DNA of 29,401 nucleotides from Puniceicoccaceae bacterium. GTDB taxonomy: Bacteria > Verrucomicrobiota > Verrucomicrobiae > Opitutales > Coraliomargaritaceae. Shown piece by piece: positions 1-10,278 of this stretch (position 1 is the first letter of the stretch; every line of letters begins with the position of its first letter). Where the stretch lies: assembly GCA_902516225.1 (NCBI GenBank), contig CABXXS010000012.1:1-29401 (forward strand). Reading direction: 5' to 3'. The notes beneath the pieces were generated by a model that had not been told where the DNA came from, searched no databases, and worked only from the letters and a program-made list of their open reading frames with translations. The position numbers were made by a program, and so were the translations under genes.

Positions 1-182
1 TCTATTCTATATTTCATTACAATTGTACGCAGCTCTTTGTAGATATGTTTAGATTAAAGAATTGGTGCTATATTAAGCGTAAATCCTTCAATTGTGTAAA
101 GCCCTATACCAAGCGTTTGAACTTTGGTGACCTTCTTAGAGTTTGGCTAGCGATTCGATAAGCTTACTTTCTGCACGTAGCC

Positions 183-215
183 AAAAAAGCCCGATGGAAA
201 TACCATCGGGCTTTT
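183..215 (-). terminator. Rho-independent terminator of the enolase gene
   Basis: A 13-bp perfect stem (185-197 AAAAGCCCGATGG with 203-215 CCATCGGGCTTTT) closes a 5-base loop. Read on the minus strand the stem is followed by six T (complement of 183-188), as expected for an intrinsic terminator. It lies about 20 bases downstream of the stop codon of the enolase fragment, so it belongs to that gene. Confidence 0.85.
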
Positions 216-235
216 AGTAAGTCGTTATATATAAA

Positions 236-1515
<1,280 letters not shown>

Positions 1516-1631
1516 AATAGCTAAAGAAAATGCGCTACTAGGAATCAAAATTTCAATCCAAGAATCACAGATACTTTAAGGACAAAATAGGCTACTCAAA
1601 TACATCCCTACTTTAAGCGATCCCAAATTTA

Positions 1632-2963
1632 CTAGATCCCTTTGAGAAGTAATTCAGGAGCTCGCTGCAGAATATTTTTGCGAATTATTTCGCCTTCCTG
1701 TCCACTTTGGAGGTCACGTACTTTGACAACACCACGCTCTATTTCTTCGCTTCCATATATAAGAGCAAAGTGGGCACCAGACTGGTTAGCATCTTTAAAC
1801 TGCTTTCCAAATCCTTGGTCCTTGAGTGGGTATTCGACTTGGAATCCCAATGAACGCAATTGAGCTGCGTCAGATAATGCCGCATCACGCTCAGCGGTAC
1901 CGCCAATAATGGCAATAAAATCAGGGTAATGTCTGTATTCTGGAATAAGCGATTTCGCTTTAAGCAAATTTGCCACAGTCACATCTCCCATAGCAAAACC
2001 GACGGCCGGCATTTCAGGTCCACCCAATTTCTTAACAAGTGAGTCGTAGCGACCACCTCCAGCAAGAGCACGGCCATCACCGCTCAACTCAAAAGCTTCA
2101 AAAACAAAGCCCGTATAGTAAGCTAGTCCACGAACTATCCCAAGGTCTATTTGTATAAATTCACTAGCGCCAGATGACTCGATAAGGCGTAATAATTGCT
2201 TCCAATCATCTACCCGTGCTTTGGCTTTTTCTGCGAGCACATTCTCTAGTGGCAGGCTTAAGATATAATTACTTAGCGTATCAAAATCCCTAATCTTAAT
2301 AACTTCCTCAATACGACCTAAAAAATCTTCTGCTAAATCGCCCATGACACAAGCGAGTTTATCAACGGTTTTCTTGCGTTCTGTTCGATCGAGCTTGTCG
2401 ATAATAGCGAGCACGCTGGCACTGCTTGAATCGTCGAGTCCTTCGGCAGCTAGTATGAGCAGCCATAGGTCACGATCACTTAGTCGCAACTTAAAATCAC
2501 TTGAATTCAACCCCAAGGATTGAAGCAACTGTGTGAGCATAGAAATAAGTTCGGCATCCGCGGCAGGACCCGACTCCCCAAAAATATCGGCATTAAACTG
2601 ATAGAAAGCACGCAGGCGACCTTTTTGGGGGCGCTCATAGCGGTAGTTCTCCCCAATGTTAAACCATTTAATTGGCCGCTTCAGGCTATTTCCTTTAGCA
2701 CCAACAAGTCGTGCAAGTGAGGGGGTCATCTCGGGGCGTAGAGCTACCATACGCCCTCCACGGTCTTCAAAATTAAAGAGCTGACCGACGATTTCTTCGC
2801 CCGACTTTTCTATGTAAAGCTCAAGTGGTTCTAGTACAGGTGCATCATATTCCAAGAAATTAAATGCCAGAGCAACTTTACGCCAGTGATCAAAAATATG
2901 GTTTCGATGAGCACATGTCTCGGGATAAAAATCCCGAAAACCAGGTAAGCTTTCAAATTGCAT
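1632..2963 (-). CDS. hisS: Histidyl-tRNA synthetase
   Basis: Class II aminoacyl-tRNA synthetase that charges tRNA-His in the cytoplasm; 443 residues, within the usual 420-480. Visible features are the N-terminal LPGFRDFYPE start typical of HisRS, motif 2 with YRYERPQKGRLRAFYQF, the histidine-specific loop RGLAYYTGFVFEAF, the GGGRYDSL block with AVGFAMG (motif 3 region), and a C-terminal anticodon-binding domain. The start ATG at 2961-2963 has one of the very few strong Shine-Dalgarno sequences here, AAGGAGG seven bases upstream. It lies 59 bases behind the HU/IHF-like gene on the same strand and is probably co-transcribed with it. It is convergent with the fumarase remnant. Confidence 0.95.
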   Translation of the reverse strand: MQFESLPGFRDFYPETCAHRNHIFDHWRKVALAFNFLEYDAPVLEPLELYIEKSGEEIVGQLFNFEDRGGRMVALRPEMTPSLARLVGAKGNSLKRPIKWFNIGENYRYERPQKGRLRAFYQFNADIFGESGPAADAELISMLTQLLQSLGLNSSDFKLRLSDRDLWLLILAAEGLDDSSSASVLAIIDKLDRTERKKTVDKLACVMGDLAEDFLGRIEEVIKIRDFDTLSNYILSLPLENVLAEKAKARVDDWKQLLRLIESSGASEFIQIDLGIVRGLAYYTGFVFEAFELSGDGRALAGGGRYDSLVKKLGGPEMPAVGFAMGDVTVANLLKAKSLIPEYRHYPDFIAIIGGTAERDAALSDAAQLRSLGFQVEYPLKDQGFGKQFKDANQSGAHFALIYGSEEIERGVVKVRDLQSGQEGEIIRKNILQRAPELLLKGI

Positions 2964-2970
2964 CGTAAGC

Positions 2971-2977
2971 CCTCCTT
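2971..2977 (-). promoter_or_regulatory. Strong Shine-Dalgarno site of hisS
   Basis: On the minus strand AAGGAGG ends seven bases before the hisS ATG. It fixes the start codon and stands out because nearly all other genes in the window lack such a site. Confidence 0.75.
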
Positions 2978-3022
2978 ACTGCAGTAGTAAGAGTACTAAG
3001 TTCCGATTGGAACAGAATAATT

Positions 3023-3343
3023 CTAAGCATCCCCTTCAAGCGCATCGATATCGATATTCTGCAGCTGCGCCTTCAGCTCCTTACCCGCTTTAAATTTTAT
3101 CACTGCTCTTTTAGGAATAACTACGTCCGTCTCAGGCTTATTAGGATTACGTCCGATACGAGACTTACGAACCTGCACCTCGAAGACGCCAAAATTACGT
3201 AGTTCGACATTACGACCTTCTCTCAAGGCGCTAGCTATAGCCTCGAGGGTAAGCTGGACTGTCTCACGTACCTCTTTTTGGGCAAAGTCTGTTTTATCAT
3301 AGATATCTAAAACGATATCGCGTTTTGTAAGATTATTGGACAT
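3023..3343 (-). CDS. HU/IHF-family DNA-binding protein
   Basis: Small nucleoid-associated, DNA-bending protein of 106 residues; the family is usually 90-105. The N-terminal half has the dimerisation helices (LTKRDIVLDIYDKTDFAQKE). The second half has VELRNFGVFEVQVRKSR, then GRNPNKPETDVVIPKRAV carrying the RNP tip that intercalates DNA, and the KFKAGKELK end. The RIGRNPNKPET form resembles IHF alpha/beta as much as HU, so no symbol is given. A short acidic tail (NIDIDALEGDA) follows the normal end. A weak GAGG lies 11 bases before the ATG. It is divergent to the ClpX-like gene and upstream of hisS on the same strand. Confidence 0.93.
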   Translation of the reverse strand: MSNNLTKRDIVLDIYDKTDFAQKEVRETVQLTLEAIASALREGRNVELRNFGVFEVQVRKSRIGRNPNKPETDVVIPKRAVIKFKAGKELKAQLQNIDIDALEGDA

Positions 3344-3438
3344 TCGAATGTTTGCCTCTTGGGCTTGCAGAATTAGTAATTAACAAATAAGGAAGATGTG
3401 ATACTTCGGATCGTGAAAAAACTGTCAAACTAGAAAAT
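3344..3438. promoter_or_regulatory. Divergent intergenic region, HU/IHF-like and clpX-like genes
   Basis: These 95 bases separate two divergent start codons and so should hold promoters for both directions. The middle (AATTAGTAATTAACAAATAA) is AT-rich. No -35/-10 pair close to consensus with proper spacing can be named with confidence. Confidence 0.4.
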
Positions 3439-5040
3439 ATGAGTCAAAAAGAACCCCCCAACCCTTTCGAGGAAATTCAGAAGCAATTAAAAGAGTTATT
3501 CAAGGACTCTAATGTCAGCATTTCCGCTCGCAAAATTCCAGATGATTCGGACACACCGGAAAGCTCATCAAGCGACACTACAGATTCGTCTTCGACAAAA
3601 AATAAGAGTACTGAAACCCTCGAAAAGATACGTAATTTTCATCTTAAACCGAAGGAAATACGTGATTACTTAGACCGATTTGTAATCAGGCAGAACGATG
3701 CTAAGAAAGTGCTCTCTGTAGCAATCTGCGATCATTACAACCATGTGCGCCAATCTCTATCAGGCAAGCGCACAGAGGCCGTACAGTACAGCAAGCAGAA
3801 TTTACTACTACTCGGACCCACTGGAGTTGGGAAAACATATTTAATGCAAAACGTAGCCCGTCTGATTGGAGTACCCTTTGTTAAAGCGGACGCCACAAAG
3901 TTTTCTGAAACAGGATACGTAGGATCGGATGTTGAGGATTTAGTTCGTGATTTAGTAAAAGCAGCAGGTGGTGATATAGACTTAGCGGAAAAGGGTATCA
4001 TTTTTGTAGACGAAATCGATAAGATCGCCAGCGAAGCAGGTATCGGTGGGCGCGATGTTTCTGGACGTGGAGTGCAAATAAATTTGCTCAAGCTAATGGA
4101 AGAGACTGAGGTCAACCTCTATAGCCCGAGTGATATGATGTCTCAAATGCAAGCTGTCATGGAAATGCAACGTGGAGGAAAGCCTAAGGCCAAATCCATA
4201 AATACAAAAAATATACTTTTTATCGTAAGCGGCGCCTTCGACAAGCTAGCAGAATCTATTAAAAAAGATCGCGCCAATAGCGAGATGGGGTTTGGTGCGG
4301 CACAAAATGACGACCAGGAAGATCTCTCTAGCTATTTACAATATGCGCAAACGAGTGACTTTATTAAATACGGGTTTGAGCCAGAGTTTATCGGACGCGT
4401 ACCAGTCAGATGCGCATGCACCGCCCTATCAGCCACAGACTTGGCGCATATTTTAACAACCTCCGAAGGAAGTGTTTTGCACCAATACCGAGACGACTTT
4501 CGCGGGTATGGAATTAATTTTGATATAACTAAAGAATCAATAATGGCCATCGCAGAACATGCCAGCAAGGAAGGTACGGGAGCTCGAGGAATCATGACCG
4601 TTATGGAGCGTTTATTTAGAGACTATAAGTTCGAACTTCCCTCGACTGCCATCAAGTACTTCGAAGTTACAACAAATATGATAAGTGATCCTAGTAAATG
4701 CCTCGCAGAACTTAAAAAAGCTAATGCTCATTTACAAAGAGCCGTATGGGAGGATGATATTAAACGATATGCTACGGCTTTTGAGAAAGCGAACGGCTTC
4801 ACTCTTGAGTTTAAACCATTTGCTGTAGATGCATTAGTCGACGAAGCTAACGATCGTGATCTTACAATCCAGTCTCTGTGCGAAGATAAATTTAGAGACT
4901 TTAAGTACGGATTAAATATCATTCATAGTAATACTGGACAGACAGTCTTTAAAATTGGAAAGCTCGCGATAGAGAACGCGGATAAAGAACTTTCTAACTG
5001 GGTCGTGCGCAGCATTGAACAGGTCAAAGATAAAAAATAA
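3439..5040 (+). CDS. ClpX-like AAA+ ATPase without zinc finger, with extra C-terminal lid-like domain
   Basis: Probable ATP-driven protein unfoldase of the ClpX/HslU clade, 533 residues against about 420 for ClpX. Residues 1-60 are a Ser/Thr/Asp-rich tail in place of ClpX's four-cysteine zinc domain. The AAA+ core starts at [16 protein letters not shown] (70-85). Walker A is GPTGVGKT (126-133), the pore-like [14 protein letters not shown] follows, Walker B is IIFVDEID (187-194), the arginine finger region is EFIGRVPV (316-323) and sensor 2 is TGARG (380-384). A MGFGA (283-287) stands where ClpX has the ClpP-docking IGF loop, so docking to ClpP is possible. Residues about 444-520 look like a second, degenerate copy of the lid domain at about 350-421 (FRDYKFEL 393-400 against FRDFKYGL 485-492). 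No clpP gene is nearby. Start ATG has no Shine-Dalgarno. Confidence 0.85.
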   Translation: MSQKEPPNPFEEIQKQLKELFKDSNVSISARKIPDDSDTPESSSSDTTDSSSTKNKSTETLEKIRNFHLKPKEIRDYLDRFVIRQNDAKKVLSVAICDHYNHVRQSLSGKRTEAVQYSKQNLLLLGPTGVGKTYLMQNVARLIGVPFVKADATKFSETGYVGSDVEDLVRDLVKAAGGDIDLAEKGIIFVDEIDKIASEAGIGGRDVSGRGVQINLLKLMEETEVNLYSPSDMMSQMQAVMEMQRGGKPKAKSINTKNILFIVSGAFDKLAESIKKDRANSEMGFGAAQNDDQEDLSSYLQYAQTSDFIKYGFEPEFIGRVPVRCACTALSATDLAHILTTSEGSVLHQYRDDFRGYGINFDITKESIMAIAEHASKEGTGARGIMTVMERLFRDYKFELPSTAIKYFEVTTNMISDPSKCLAELKKANAHLQRAVWEDDIKRYATAFEKANGFTLEFKPFAVDALVDEANDRDLTIQSLCEDKFRDFKYGLNIIHSNTGQTVFKIGKLAIENADKELSNWVVRSIEQVKDKK

Positions 5041-5144
5041 GTGAGCTTGAATAAGCTAGCGCAATTACGCCAGCATTGCCATTAATAGGATAAATCAACT
5101 CAAGCTACTAGAAGACTCACTCAGATAACTATTCGATAATATTA

Positions 5145-5846
5145 ATGCCAGAGGGAAAAAAAGTCAGTCAGATGTTTGCTGGTATATCTAGTCGTTATGA
5201 CGCAGCCAACCACCTCCTAAGTGGAGGAATTGATTTCTACTGGAGGCATGTGCTGACTCGTCTAGTAAAAGAGTTTGCCCCGAAAGAGATAGCCGACCTC
5301 GCAACGGGAAGCGGCGACGTTGCTTTTAAACTACGAGAGACAATAGGCACAGGCGTGCAAATAGTTGGCTTGGACTTCTGCGAGCCTATGCTGCAGAAAG
5401 CTCGATCCAAGCGGGCAGCGAAACACATATACCAGGACATCGAATTCACATTCGGTGACTGTATGGAGCTTCCCCTGCCCTGCGATTCTGTAGATGCTAT
5501 CACGATTGCCTTTGGGTTACGTAACTTTGAAGACAGACAGCGGGGCTTGATGGAGATTTTGCGTGTCTTGCGCCCAGGAGGCAGGTTATTTATATTAGAA
5601 TTCTCCCAACCAGACAAATGGGTACGACCCTTTTACTACTTCTATCTCAAATTTATTCTACCCCGTGTCGCAGCACTTGCCACTGGGGATAAAAGTGCCT
5701 ACGATTACCTTGCAGGTACTATCGAAAGTTTTCCAACAAAAGAAGCACTGACACAACAACTCAGACGTGCCGGCTACAATTCAATCAAAGCAAATGGTCT
5801 AACTTTTTCCATTGTTGCAATTCACAACGCCGAAAAAGCGAATTAA
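5145..5846 (+). CDS. ubiE: UbiE/MenG demethylmenaquinone (or ubiquinone-precursor) C-methyltransferase
   Basis: SAM-dependent C-methyltransferase for the last step of menaquinone synthesis, or a ubiquinone step; 233 residues, the usual size. It shows [20 protein letters not shown] near the start (family signature MF..I..RYD..NHLLS), the SAM-binding [13 protein letters not shown], and [20 protein letters not shown] followed by [14 protein letters not shown], which is diagnostic for UbiE/MenG. Menaquinone is more likely if the host is a Verrucomicrobium, but the sequence does not show which quinone. It lies 104 bases behind the ClpX-like gene. The ATG has no Shine-Dalgarno (ATAATATTA before it). 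Confidence 0.93.
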   Translation: MPEGKKVSQMFAGISSRYDAANHLLSGGIDFYWRHVLTRLVKEFAPKEIADLATGSGDVAFKLRETIGTGVQIVGLDFCEPMLQKARSKRAAKHIYQDIEFTFGDCMELPLPCDSVDAITIAFGLRNFEDRQRGLMEILRVLRPGGRLFILEFSQPDKWVRPFYYFYLKFILPRVAALATGDKSAYDYLAGTIESFPTKEALTQQLRRAGYNSIKANGLTFSIVAIHNAEKAN

Positions 5847-5932
5847 TATACTATTATTTGTTGTGTATGTTTATATAGGCAGGATTCTTGCATATATGAA
5901 TATCTAATTAAAATCCAAAACTATTAAATATA

Positions 5933-8900
5933 ATGGACTTTACTACTCAGCTCGGACTCGATCCCAAAACTGCATCTTATGCCCACAAAGAGGCATCACT
6001 TATTGAATATGTAAATCTCAAGCTAACATCAATTGGCCAACCAACTTTCGAGTCCGTAGAAGACTCTCACTTTTCCAGCTTGAGTAAATCCCTATTAGCT
6101 AGCTACCAAGAAAAATCCCGCCTATTAGCTGACTACCTTCCTCCCTGCGATCGCAGAGTACAGAGTTTCATAACAGAATATTTCAGCGACTTAGACCCCA
6201 GTGAAACACCTCAACTACCAAACAACACTTTAGTCTTAGATCGACACGGAGTCGCACGTACTCTCTCGCTACCTGCGAATGAGGACTATTTTTGTTCTTC
6301 TATCATCGATTCTTATCGTATCCAACAAGGCGTACTTCATAATCCAAAAAGCGACCGACGTACAACGAAGGGTGTTTTTCATGTCACAGAAGGTGGTCTC
6401 CCAATTCCAAACGACAAAAAGGCAGTTCCTAAGCTGGCTGCTGCTCGCCTCTTTGCAAAGGCTTTAAATTGTGCTCCAGATTCGTTACTCACACTCCCGT
6501 TCCTTGCAAATGGAGAGAAAAAAGCACTCGCTTGGGCATCGCTCTTACTTCGTCCGGTAGTAGTTCCTGAAGTGTCCGGATTCTCCAAAGAAAAAACAAT
6601 GGAAGTGCGCTTCTTCGCGCCTGGAAACCTTGTAAGTAATCTCGACTTCGTTGAGTCTATCTTTGGCAATGCTGGTGACCCATCCATTACCGAAAATGAC
6701 GCCGGTCTCGACCCCTCTCACTGGACTGGACACAGTGGTTGTGTCATTCTCGCACCTCATTTAATGGGGACTACAAAGAAGGAGCTAGGTCTGCCTAACA
6801 TCAAAGAAGCTACCGATCGTCAAAAGCGCGATCGCATGTGTTGGGAAAAAGAGGACGAACTCTACAATGACGGTGGCGCTTTTAAAATAACTTGCCGTGA
6901 CGCGCGCGGCGTAGTCGTCACAGCAATTGCAGATAACTATTTTGGTTATTGTAAGAAAGAGGTAAAAACACAAATCAGCTTTTCTGCTAATTTAAACGGT
7001 TTGGCTGAGGAGGAGCACGCAGGCGGCACACTCGCCTTCACAGGCTACGATCTAGGAGAAGATTTCCAACTCAGCCAATATTATCCAGAAGTGGATCAGA
7101 CCTTCGATAGTGTTATAGCTAAATACATAGACCGTATCGACTTGAAGCCCGAAGGTTACGCAGTCGACAAAAACTTTAATACTATCATCTACATCCCTGA
7201 AGATGCGCGTATCGAGTTAAACTCTCAGCGCATTAGTTGGTTAAGCCAAGGCGTAGAGCAAGTGATCAAACTTCTCCCCCATAACACTTATGTCTTACCA
7301 TCAGGGTACAAAGTGCAAATGGTAAAACCAGCTGAAGGTCGGCGCTGGCGACTAGTAGGACATACCGCTGAAAGCCGTGTCTGCCACAAACCTTGCACTG
7401 TCTCGGGCGGCGGTAAGTCCGAGATTTCAAAACCAATTACCGACGCTATCATCTCAGGTCCGGTTTTTGTTAGTGATTTCGAAAAGGACTTTGATCGAGC
7501 TGAGGAAATTATCAATAAAGAGTATGGTCAGCGCTTCCTAGAAGAATCAAAGAATAAAACTCAAGGGCGAACACTACTGAGTAAAGACCGATCACTTGGA
7601 TCAGTGGTCAAGCTTCTTACAGCCTCAAAGGCTGTATACACAGAAGCCTATAACACATGGTTGGATTCGGTGCCGCAGAACATCAAAGAACTCGTATTTA
7701 TCATTAAGCGATACTACAAAGAAGACTGGGGGAATCAATGGAGGGAAAGATTTAGCGTCGACTTAATTGACGGTAAGCCGGGTAAAATTCTACGCTATCG
7801 GGAGCAGGCAATGCTCACTCAATATTTACGTGTTGGTTATACAGAAAAAGGCTCTTGGCGAACATTCGGACTGCGTAAGGATTTTACTCCTGCGGCTAAA
7901 ATCTCATTAGAGGATGACATTACCGCGTCGACTGTCGCACCTACTTCACTTTTGAGCAGTCTACCTCCAGGCTGGTCGCAGCCCTCTGCGAAATTTGTAC
8001 ATAACTGTGAGTACAGATTTTTTCAGCGACCTGACGACGCAATTATCCGTGGCTACGACAAAGCTGCTGAGTCCGACCTTAGTTCCCACGGTAGTTTTCT
8101 TAGTAATTATGAGCCCCTTGAACGTAGCTTTGCGCAAGATGAAACCGAAGATGCTATCCGCTTTGGTCAATATACCGATCCGATGCGCAATATGATTCTT
8201 GATTTTACGAGTAAGAAGTCTCCAGATTACTACTGCACCAACGCCTTTCCGCGGATTGTAGATGGCACGCCGACTAAAAACCCTCGCTATCTCCAAGTGC
8301 GACCAGACTTAAAAGACCAGAGAGCACTTTACTTAGCAGACCTGAGCTCACGGCTTTATCGTAGGCAAGACTCCAATTCACCCTTACTAAGACCGGTTAC
8401 TTCTATCCTGCCAGGACGTAGAAATAATCCGTCCGAGCCAAACTCAGGAGTCAAGGCACTGTGTGTTTTTAATCCGATACACCACATGGAGCTCCCAGAG
8501 TTATTCATGGAATATATATCTAGTATTACTGGAAAGTCTCCCTCAACAACTGGTGCTGGCTCCGAAGGTGCGTTAACTAAGGCACCTTTTAATGCACTAC
8601 TTCCCATCTACGACCTTAATAATGCTTTGGTATCTTATCTTGTCACAGAGCAACCAGCTTTTATTACTGCCGCTGGATACGTTGGACCTAAGTTCCGCGT
8701 CGATCATGACATTAGCCTTCTTGTCCCAGAAATTTGGTGCCGCCTCAAGCCCGAGGAGTCCGATCCAAAATGGATGCTAGAGCACGGATACCTCGAAAAA
8801 GTCGAAGACTTTGAATATGAGGGCAGACACATACTAGCTAGTCGTTTAGGGTACCGTATAACTGCTAAATTTGTTCGGATATTTTTCGGTCGCGTCTTTA

Positions 8901-9394
8901 ATAATCCGAGCTCAGTGCTTGATGAGGAAATGCTCAAACCAGAATTACAGGACATGGCTACATTTGTGGAAGGCATGGAGACAATCATCGCCGCGCACAA
9001 GCAAGCGGCCGATAACTACTTTGCTGACGGTTCAATTGAAGACGCCTGCCCGCCCTTAAAAGCCATTCTTCACATAATGAAGAATGTAAACTACGAGGGC
9101 GAAGGCTTAGATTCACCAAAAGTACGAGGGCTCTTCACCCGCGAAGCTTTACTCGAAAGCGATTGGTATGCCGAGCGACTCGCGAATCAACAGAATAAAG
9201 ACATTAATCAATGGCAAAAGAACGTTTCCTATTTAGAGCATTTTCTCCAGCGCGAAACGCACTCGGGTGTAGCCAAACGGCTCGGGATAGAGACCCGCCT
9301 AACTGAAGCTAAAGACACCCTAGATACGGTACGTTCAAAACAGTACCTTGACTCGCTTGTCGGTACCATAGGAAGACAGCCAATTAAAATATAG
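5933..9394 (+). CDS. Very large P-loop protein, probable PPi-type phosphoenolpyruvate carboxykinase
   Basis: A 1153-residue protein with no signal peptide or membrane segment. I believe it is PPi-dependent PEP carboxykinase (EC 4.1.1.38), which interconverts PEP + CO2 + phosphate and oxaloacetate + pyrophosphate. That family is about 1130-1150 residues, twice the size of ATP- or GTP-type PEPCK. A P-loop-like SGGGKSEISK (491-500) could be its kinase loop. Other dense blocks are the CRDARG segment near residue 320, NPIHHMELPELFMEYISS (from 847), TGKSPSTTGAGSEGALTK directly after it, and RVDHDISLLVPEIWCRL (from 922). The family assignment rests on recall of these blocks and on length, not on a search. 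The gene stands alone, flanked by ubiE and a weak terminator hairpin. It would link PEP to the TCA cycle and save nucleotide phosphate. The ATG (AAATATAATG) has no Shine-Dalgarno. Confidence 0.62.
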   Translation: MDFTTQLGLDPKTASYAHKEASLIEYVNLKLTSIGQPTFESVEDSHFSSLSKSLLASYQEKSRLLADYLPPCDRRVQSFITEYFSDLDPSETPQLPNNTLVLDRHGVARTLSLPANEDYFCSSIIDSYRIQQGVLHNPKSDRRTTKGVFHVTEGGLPIPNDKKAVPKLAAARLFAKALNCAPDSLLTLPFLANGEKKALAWASLLLRPVVVPEVSGFSKEKTMEVRFFAPGNLVSNLDFVESIFGNAGDPSITENDAGLDPSHWTGHSGCVILAPHLMGTTKKELGLPNIKEATDRQKRDRMCWEKEDELYNDGGAFKITCRDARGVVVTAIADNYFGYCKKEVKTQISFSANLNGLAEEEHAGGTLAFTGYDLGEDFQLSQYYPEVDQTFDSVIAKYIDRIDLKPEGYAVDKNFNTIIYIPEDARIELNSQRISWLSQGVEQVIKLLPHNTYVLPSGYKVQMVKPAEGRRWRLVGHTAESRVCHKPCTVSGGGKSEISKPITDAIISGPVFVSDFEKDFDRAEEIINKEYGQRFLEESKNKTQGRTLLSKDRSLGSVVKLLTASKAVYTEAYNTWLDSVPQNIKELVFIIKRYYKEDWGNQWRERFSVDLIDGKPGKILRYREQAMLTQYLRVGYTEKGSWRTFGLRKDFTPAAKISLEDDITASTVAPTSLLSSLPPGWSQPSAKFVHNCEYRFFQRPDDAIIRGYDKAAESDLSSHGSFLSNYEPLERSFAQDETEDAIRFGQYTDPMRNMILDFTSKKSPDYYCTNAFPRIVDGTPTKNPRYLQVRPDLKDQRALYLADLSSRLYRRQDSNSPLLRPVTSILPGRRNNPSEPNSGVKALCVFNPIHHMELPELFMEYISSITGKSPSTTGAGSEGALTKAPFNALLPIYDLNNALVSYLVTEQPAFITAAGYVGPKFRVDHDISLLVPEIWCRLKPEESDPKWMLEHGYLEKVEDFEYEGRHILASRLGYRITAKFVRIFFGRVFNNPSSVLDEEMLKPELQDMATFVEGMETIIAAHKQAADNYFADGSIEDACPPLKAILHIMKNVNYEGEGLDSPKVRGLFTREALLESDWYAERLANQQNKDINQWQKNVSYLEHFLQRETHSGVAKRLGIETRLTEAKDTLDTVRSKQYLDSLVGTIGRQPIKI

Positions 9395-9408
9395 TAATTT
9401 AAGATAAT

Positions 9409-9426
9409 AATCCTAATTATAGGATT
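9409..9426 (+). terminator. Hairpin after the PEPCK-like gene, possible weak terminator
   Basis: A perfect 7-bp stem AATCCTA / TAGGATT encloses ATTA, 15 bases after the stop codon. It is followed only by a mixed TATTCTATT, so termination may be weak. Confidence 0.45.
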
Positions 9427-9509
9427 TATTCTATTACCACTCAGTCCTGACACTTAGTATTTAATCGTGGTAATCTGTAATCTATCTATCCACTAAACGA
9501 TCTATTAGC

Positions 9510-10259
9510 ATGAGTAATGAGAGAAATCATCTAATCGGTGGCATAACTGGAGGTATTGGATCCAGTCTTGCCAAAGCGCTAATTGCAGACGGACATACGG
9601 TTGCCGGATTCGCTAGGGATAAAGATAAGCTTAACCTGTTCACACAAGAAAACAATTGCCACACAGTTAGTTGTGACGCCAGTAGGCCCGAGGAGGTAAT
9701 TGAAACAATCGAAGTACTCCACAAAAAATTAGGCTCTATTGATACTTACACTCATGCTATCGGCTCAATTTTTCTTAAGCCTGCTCACCTTACCACAGAT
9801 GCTGACTGGATGCGCACTTTGGAGGCTAATTTACACAGCGCTTTTTACGCCTTACGCAGCATAAGTAAAATTATGTCAAAACAAGGGGGTGGCAGTTGCC
9901 TGTTCTTTAGCACTGCCGCTGCTCAGACTGGAATTGCTAATCATGAAGCAATTGCCGCCGCAAAAGGCGGAGTAGAAGCTATGGTAAGATCCGCTGCTGC
10001 TAGCTATAGCTCCAGAGGCATTCGTATAAACGCCATAGCTCCAAGTCTTACTGATACCCCCTTAAGCCAGAGCATCGTAGGCAACACGCAAGCTCTAGAA
10101 ATATCAAAGCGTATGCACCCGCTAGGCAGTATTGGCCAAGCCGGCGACATTGCTAGCCTTGCTAAATGGATTCATTCAGAGAATGCTCAGTTTGTTACCG
10201 GACAGACTTTCGTCGCAGACGGCGGTATCTCATCAATCGTCCCAAAGATTAGAGCTTAG
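9510..10259 (+). CDS. SDR-family protein lacking the catalytic tyrosine
   Basis: Rossmann-fold short-chain dehydrogenase/reductase-like protein, 249 residues. The dinucleotide motif is present as G11-I-T-G-G15-I-G17. The NAG motif is replaced by HAIG (82-85). Asn107 and Ser134 are at the expected places of the SDR tetrad and Lys152 is conserved, but the YxxxK tyrosine is Ile148 (HEAIAAAK). The C-terminal FVTGQTFVADGGIS is normal. I recall other SDR proteins with the same NHEAIAAAK pattern, so this may be a stable subgroup with altered chemistry, or a binding or regulatory role. The substrate is unknown. A secreted chalcone-isomerase-like gene follows 19 bases later and may be co-transcribed. 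Confidence 0.85.
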   Translation: MSNERNHLIGGITGGIGSSLAKALIADGHTVAGFARDKDKLNLFTQENNCHTVSCDASRPEEVIETIEVLHKKLGSIDTYTHAIGSIFLKPAHLTTDADWMRTLEANLHSAFYALRSISKIMSKQGGGSCLFFSTAAAQTGIANHEAIAAAKGGVEAMVRSAAASYSSRGIRINAIAPSLTDTPLSQSIVGNTQALEISKRMHPLGSIGQAGDIASLAKWIHSENAQFVTGQTFVADGGISSIVPKIRA

Positions 10260-10278
10260 AGCCTAAAAGAGCTGTTTT

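Noticed and set aside
5043..5104. AGCTTGA / TCAAGCT pair between the ClpX-like gene and ubiE
   Set aside because: Seven bases separated by nearly 50 is within chance expectation and no T run follows.
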